DNA from: Jacaranda mimosifolia
Lineage: Eukaryota > Streptophyta > Magnoliopsida > Lamiales > Bignoniaceae
Assembly (NCBI GenBank): GCA_018894105.1
Contig: CM032133.1
Location: 10,802,501 to 10,866,500 of the forward strand
DNA: 64,000 nt
Reading direction: 5' to 3'
Both the position numbers and the translations under genes were made by a program. The notes beneath the pieces were generated by a model that saw only the letters and a list, made by a program, of their open reading frames with translations, had not been told where the DNA came from and ran no database searches. Positions 58,528 to 64,000 of this stretch are shown here, piece after piece (the stretch's first letter is position 1; each line of letters opens with the position of its first letter).

Positions 58528-60112
58528 CCAATCAAATATTGATCCGAACACCTATGAGAAAGCTATGTTGGACATAGACTCGGAATATTGGCTGATATCC
58601 AAAATGGACTCCATGTATTCCAACAAAGTATAGAATTTGGTAGATCCACCAAAGGGAATAGTTCTCGTTGATTGCAAGTGGATCTATAAGCGAAAGCTAG
58701 GAGTAAATAGAGAGGTAATGACCATTAAGGCGTGATTATTGGCAAAAGGTTACACTCAAAGACCCAGTATTGGTTTCAAGGAAACTTTTTCATCGATCCC
58801 AATGCCTAAGTGCATTCGGATTCTACTTGCCATCACCATATATTATGCCTATGAGATATGGCAAATGGATGTGAAAACCGCTTTCCGCAATGGAGACATT
58901 GAAGAAGGAATATATAGAAAGCAATCACAAAGTTTTACATTCGAGATGAGTGAGAAAAAGGTTTGCAAACTCTAGAGATCCATTTATGGACTCAAATAGG
59001 CATCTCAAAGTTGGAACATATGTTTTAACAAGGCAATCAATCGTTTGGCTTTACCAAAAATGTGTATGAACCATGTGTGTACATGAAGAATAGTGAGAAT
59101 AGTATACAGTTTATTGCATTTTATGTCGATGACATCCTTCTAATTTGGAATGAGGTAGGAATGTTAGAGTGTACTAAAGTATGGTTATCTACACAATTCT
59201 CCATGAAGGATTTGGGAGAAGCATTCAACATATTAGGAATACGTACTTGTAGAGATAGATCGATGAAGATGTTGGGGCTTTCCTAAACCCTGTACATTGA
59301 CAAAGTACTAAAGAGGTTCAGTATAGAAGAATCCAAGAGGGGATTCCTTCCCATGGGATATGGCATTCATCTCTCCAAATCTATGGCCCCGAGCACTAAA
59401 GATGAGAGACAGAAGATGTCCCACATACCTTATGCTTTGTTTCCATTAGGAGCATACATATGTAGTTCAATGCACAAGACTGGATGCGACATATGCTCTA
59501 AGTGTTACGAGCCACTTCTAATCTGATTCGAGTGAAAATTACTAGATAGTTGTAAAAGTAATCCTTAAGTACCTGAGAAGGACTAAGGACATGTTTCTGG
59601 TATATAGCATTGGAGAATTTAAACTTGAGGTGTTTCTGGATTCTAGTTTCCAATTCGATGTAGATGACCTAAAATTCACTTCTGAATTCATATTTTACCT
59701 TAACGGCGGCGAGGTGAGTTAGAAGAGTTCCAAACAAGATACCACGATCGACTCTACCACAGAGGTTGAATATATTGCGGCTTCAGAAGCTACAAAGGAA
59801 GGTGTTTGGATGAAAAACTTCATTTAAGAGTTGAATGTAGTGCCTAGCATTGCTGAGCCAGTAGTTGTCTTTTGTGAAAACAACGGGGTAGTAGTGCAAG
59901 CTAAAGAGCTAAGATCTCATCAGCGATCTAAGCATATTTTAAGGTGATATCACTTGATCCGGGAGATGATTGATAGGGGCAACATCCTAGTGTAGAGAGT
60001 TGCCTCGAAAAAGAATATAGCAAATCTACTAACTAAACCATTATTGCAAAAGTTCTTTGAAGGACATCTTGAGAAGATAGGTCTCAAGGACATGGCGAAT
60101 TGGCTTTACGTC
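58528..60112 (+). pseudogene. Cop8 reverse transcriptase and RNase H, broken
   Basis: RT is open at 58739-58975 (AKGYTQRPSIGFKETFS, QMDVKTAFRNGDIEEG) and 59062-59286 (YVDDILLI with both catalytic Asp at 59122-59133, then MKDLGEAFNILGIR). RNase H at about 59580-60110 is the best kept in the window: LDSSFQFD, TTEVEYIAASEA, FCENNG (Asp to Glu) and SHQRSKHILR before a stop. Gag through integrase were deleted at 58528. Confidence 0.88.
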
Positions 60113-60123
60113 AAGTGGAAGAT

Positions 60124-62342
60124 TGTGGGAATAGTGCCTTTTAGACCAATTAGATTGGCCTCGTAAACTATTTCCTTGTAAGATATTCTTAATTGAATGA
60201 TGTTTATTATATAGCCATCTTCATTTTATGCCATTTATTTACTTCAGTGACATTTAGATGAAGCCCCTTGATCACATAAGACTATAGGACACGGTTACGC
60301 ATTAGATGCTGATCATAGAATAAGTTTTACACAGTCATGATCCTAAATCTTCCAAGTCATAGGATCTTGCAAGACAGGGCATCTAAGATCCAGATAGACT
60401 TGCACTAACGATGCATAAGTCCAAGAGTTGGATGTTGCTCCATCCCATGAGCAATCCCATATGAGATATGGATGCATGTTAGTGGGTGGTTGTTATAGAA
60501 TAAGGCACTGAAGACCCGCTAGAGAATCTACTAGATAGTCGAAGGGGCAAGTCGGTAGTCGGAAGTTCTCCAGCTTACACTAGTGCATATAATTAGTCCT
60601 TCAACCTGTGGATCTATGGTGACCTTATGTTTGGTGCTCATTCTTTGACTCCTCCTTGGTCACTTAGCAGGCCCTTCGAGTGGTGATTGGGCATGAGCTA
60701 CTAGACATGGAGATTTATAAGATCGAAGATGGAATTCAACTTATTGCTTTTGTGAAGGCCGAGTGTATCTCCTATGTATTCTATAATGATCGATTCCAAA
60801 AAATCTTTGTGCAAGGCGATGTGACAATTTGGAAAGGTGTTTTCAAAGATGAAGTCACAAAGGGAATCCAACATTGAAAATAGAAGCATAGTGTCAAAGC
60901 TATTGGAGAGCCGACTAATATCTTACCTAAGGTCTCTTTCATGGAGATAAGAGACGGAAGGACCGTATTTACATGGTATGCATATGCTAGAATGGTTCTC
61001 CGAGAGCATTCATTTCGGCTAATTAGTTGGGCTCCATGGGCTTGAGGTTGGACATCGACCATGGAGATTGGGTACTTTTTAATTAATGAGATTAATTGAA
61101 TCGAGTCTCTTAGTTTAAAGGAGTTTAAACGAATTTCAATATTTGATATTCAAATAAGTCACAAATAGTTGTGAGCCAATGTCCAATGAATAGTAGAATT
61201 TAATAGGTCACACATAAAAGCCAAATGCATGGCCTATTAAATGAAGGAGAATTTTCTAAGAGTTAAAAAACTCATAATTGAATTGAAAGGGAATAAAATT
61301 AAAGTCATTTTTGACTTGATCAATTTAAGAGTTAAATTGGTCAAATTAATTTAAGATTTAAATTAAGATCAATTAATTAAGAGTTAATTGATTGATGCCA
61401 CATGACTATCAATTGGTCAAATTAATTTAAGGGTTAAATTAATTTTGGTTAGCTTAAAAAGTTAAGAACTTTGACTTAAAAGGTAAGTGAAAGGATTATT
61501 AATTACATTAAAGTGTTTAATTTAATTTAATTGGAGAGTTAATTTTGGAAGGAATTATTAAATGAAGAGTTCATTTAATTAGAATTAGAATGCATTTGGA
61601 TGACATTTCATAAGATGAAATGTAAATTCCAAATGACATTCAAATTCACACACCATTATGGATCACACGCCACTTGGCATGGCTAGGTAGCGGCCTCTCA
61701 TTGAGGATGGTGTGTGATGGATATATAAGGGGTCGGCCACTAGGAGCATTTTTAGTGAGGTGTGGAATATTTTCTCCCAACAAATTGTTAGTGGATACTT
61801 CTAAAAGTTAGATTCTCCACAAATCTCTCCAACCTCCCACATCTTCCACTTCCATTCTAAACCTTCTTTCCTCTATTTCTTTACAATTATCTCCAGCTAT
61901 TTTTGTAGAGAAAGGGTCTTTCCTATAGTATGTGGATTATCTTGTTAGAGGCAAAACGTTTAGGTTACTATTGCTTTTGGAGAAGCAGATTCTGGTTGCC
62001 ACTTCTAACGAGTTCTAGGGACTTTATTTTGTTCTGATCAGGTTGAAATTTTGACTATAGGATCTTCAAGGTGTTTAGGGATTCCAAAAAAAAAATTGGC
62101 TCAAAACAAGGACTTTAACTTGGGAAATCTGGTTGTGTTTCCACTGCGCCAGTAAGAGGACAACTTCAAGAGTTGAAGGGTGTTCTTCCTTGTTCCCATA
62201 TTTTCAGTTTCATCAAGGTATTTTCCTTTCTAAATCTAAATCCTATGCATGTCTATATCACTGTGGATGTGTGTAGGCTAGTTTTGTTTAGTTTTTTGTA
62301 ATTTAAGAGTTTTATTGGATCCTTGTGCCACACATACCTTCA
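60124..62342 (+). repeat. Cop8 3' LTR, full length
   Basis: The LTR is 2219 bp, from TGTGGGAATAGTGCC to CACATACCTTCA, preceded by the polypurine-type AAGTGGAAGATTG. The TATA region reads GGATATATAAGGGG at about 61728. A short open frame at 60680-60877 is discussed among the rejected items. Confidence 0.88.
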
Positions 62343-62842
62343 TCTTAAATATGAAATTTTATTAAATCACATAATATAAATGAAATTTCATATTTAAAAC
62401 ACCTTTTAAAAATGAAATTTCAAGTGTTCAATCATGCTTCCAAAACCAAGTTTAATTAAGAATCATATTCTTCAAAAATCTCCAATAAACTCCAATCATA
62501 TTAGATCTAAAAATAACCAAAACACCTTAAGGCCAATATTAACATGCTATATCAACATATATTATCAACTAATGCTAAATCAAAATTCAATATTAGCTAC
62601 TATGAATTAAAACATACTAATCATATGATTTAACACTTAAAATACATATTAGCATGGTTTCAATTCATCAAGCAAATGAGCCACATACAATCAATTCATC
62701 AAGCAAAGAAGCCACATGAAATATCGTCCAAACACTTCAATCCATACGTTAGATCAAGTATTTGGTGATTTTGACCAATTCATTACATGAATCAATCAAT
62801 CAAAAATCCAAATCATAGCATGAATTAGGCTCCAATACCACT
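62343..62842 (-). other. Cop7 leader, right part, and primer site
   Basis: This continues the reversed leader (AACACCTTTTAAAAATG block, as at 45235 in Cop5) and ends with GCTCCAATACCACT, the reversed primer site. No reading frame is expected or seen. Confidence 0.78.
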
Positions 62843-63634
62843 TGAAGTCACATGTAGCACTAAGATCCAATTTTTTATTTTTTTTATTAGTAACTAAGAT
62901 CCAATTAACAAAGTATAAAAATACTAAAATAATTGGGCTATACATGAAGCCAAGGATCTAAACATGCCAAGCCATAGGTTCATATTTGGCATGAGGATTA
63001 CCTTGATTTTCAGAACATGAAAGGAAGGTGGAAGAAGATCTCAATTTCTTGAAAACTATTTGCCGTGAGGCACAACAGATTCCAAGCGACTTTTTCCTAG
63101 CCAAACGAACTCTGATCTAAGTGAAATTTGAAACAAAAGAACACCAACTCCTTGATGTATCTTCAATAAAAAAAATCAACTCAAAACAGATCCGAGAAGA
63201 CCTCCAAAGGTCACTCTAAATTCATTGCCTGAAATAGAGGATCTCCAAAGGCTAGCAATCCAATTGTCATGCCTCTAATGTAAAGATCCATACACCAATG
63301 CACAATCCTTTTCTTCTCAATGTTAGCTGGAGAACAAAGAGAATAATTGCATGGATGAAGGCTTGATTTGGAGGTAGAAAAAGAAAAGAAGTAAGTCTTC
63401 AACACAAGAAGCAACACTTGAGAATTTGCAGAGAAATTAAGATAATCTAAATGTAGATTGCAAACACATGTGGCCGCCCCATTCACTCTCTATATCTATA
63501 TATAGTGGGAGGATGGTGTGATGCTAAGGTGGCATCATACTATCCTCAAAGGTGGCACCAACTAGCCTTTACAGGTTGGCATGCAAATTTGAATTTTGTG
63601 TGAATTTGAATTTCATTTGGAGTTTTTATTTCAT
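62843..63634 (-). repeat. Cop7 5' LTR, part
   Basis: On plus it starts TGAAGTCACATG and runs 792 bp to the Cop9 insertion. A reversed TATA-like element (CTATATCTATATATAG) lies at 63488-63503. A small T-rich insertion flanked by 14-bp repeats is at 62859-62906. Confidence 0.82.
62859..62906. repeat. 14-bp direct repeats around a 20-bp T-rich insert
   Basis: ACTAAGATCCAATT occurs at 62859-62872 and 62893-62906. Between them lie 20 bases, mostly T, ending ATTAGTA. The sister LTRs have a single copy, so this is an insertion with target duplication. Confidence 0.75.
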
Positions 63635-63905
63635 TATTGGAACAGTACCTCGCAAGTCAGTGGATTGGCGTTGTAAACTATTTCTCTTGTGATACAATCT
63701 TGATTGAATGATATTCATAATATGGCTATGTTCATCTTATGCTTATATACTTCACTGGCATTTGGTTAAGGCCCTTAGATCACACAAGACTAAGGAACTT
63801 GGTCATGCACTGGGTGGTGATCGTGGAATAAGTCTTACATAGTCGTGATCTTAAATCTTCTAAGTCATAGGATCTTATGAGATAAGGCATCTAAGATTCG
63901 AATAA
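63635..63905 (+). repeat. Cop9: LTR start fragment in Cop7 LTR
   Basis: It starts TATTGGAACAGTACC and follows the LTR start for about 270 bp (TGAATGATATTCAT, GATCTTATGAGATA), breaking off after CATCTAAGATTCGAATA. Confidence 0.8.
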
Positions 63906-64000
63906 AGAGCTAGCCACCAAGAGCTTTAAGTCGACAATAGGAATCATAGCATCATCCAAATTAAGAAAGGAAGCTAGCAGTTCATCTTTTTTTCCCGTGA
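63906..64000. other. Unassigned edge sequence
   Basis: These 95 bases match neither the LTRs nor the internal parts of the elements seen here. No frame or motif can be supported at this length. Confidence 0.4.

Larger units (their letters stand above)
55208..62342 (+). mobile_element. Cop8: Ty1/copia element, internally deleted, in Cop7 leader
   Basis: Cop8 has a 5' LTR lacking its first roughly 0.5-0.6 kb (55208-57025), a primer site, a leader, RT-RNase H and a full 3' LTR (60124-62342). Gag, protease and integrase are missing. The Cop7 leader resumes at 62343, but some target sequence was lost at the left edge, so no duplication is seen. Confidence 0.88.

Noticed and set aside
60680..60877. 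Sense open frame of 65 codons inside the Cop8 3' LTR (starts MVIGHELL), with related text in other LTRs
   Set aside because: It is readable in several LTR copies, but others contain stops, and differences between Cop8 and Cop6 fall on all three codon positions. It looks like conserved LTR sequence rather than a gene.
1..64000. CRISPR arrays, prokaryotic defence systems, tRNA or rRNA genes
   Set aside because: No regularly spaced direct repeats, no such protein motifs and no tRNA cloverleaf were seen. The tRNA-like matches are retrotransposon primer sites.

Overview
The window looks like a stretch of seed-plant (most likely angiosperm) nuclear DNA made almost entirely of nested, decayed LTR retrotransposons. 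The reasons are its AT-rich composition, about ten Ty1/copia elements with tRNA-iMet primer sites (TGGTATCAGAGCC), one Ty3/gypsy element of Tat type, a hAT-like MITE, and degenerate fragments of plant mitochondrial (nad5) and plastid (ndhC/ndhK) DNA. I see no intact host gene, tRNA, rRNA or CRISPR array. Species cannot be told. The copia elements are one family with LTRs of about 2.2 kb, a leader of about 2 kb and the order gag-PR-IN-RT-RNase H. They look Angela-like, which is an inference. I label them Cop1 to Cop10, and the gypsy element Gyp1.

Layout. 1-6861: Cop1 (+), running from the last 198 bases of its 5' LTR to its 3' LTR, with a MITE at 4224-4711. 6862-7298: tail of an older LTR (Cop2, +). 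7299-8754: part of Cop3 (-), which resumes at 48203. Gyp1 (+, 8755-48202) split Cop3 protease and left a perfect CATTC target duplication. Inside Gyp1 pol lie an exon-like foreign piece and Cop4 (+, 13007-25202). Cop4 carries a mitochondrial nad5 fragment in its 3' LTR and a stray LTR piece in its RT. Gyp1 ends with a degenerate antisense accessory reading region. Its 3' LTR is split by Cop5 (-, 29662-47852), whose own 3' LTR is split by Cop6 (+, 31411-39660).

Right part. Cop3 resumes at 48203 with a plastid ndhC/ndhK fragment and a shrunken solo LTR (Cop10) inside it, and ends near 51836. Cop7 (-, 51837-63634) is interrupted in its leader by Cop8 (+, 55208-62342). Cop8 has lost gag, protease and integrase. 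Cop9 (an LTR fragment, +) sits in the Cop7 LTR at 63635. The insertion order can be read from the target duplications: Cop3 is older than Gyp1, which is older than Cop4 and Cop5, and Cop5 is older than Cop6.

All coding regions are pseudogenes. The best kept is the Cop6 integrase (36632-37333), with HHCC and D,D35E residues in place. The most interesting signal is in the copia leaders between primer site and gag. Four spaced stem-loops (SL1-SL4) keep their pairing between copies through compensatory changes, and all four apical sequences within one copy resemble each other but differ from those of other copies. Two further perfect hairpins and a GC-rich hypervariable hairpin lie upstream. This suggests a structured RNA leader module. 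I read it by eye and have not tested it statistically.
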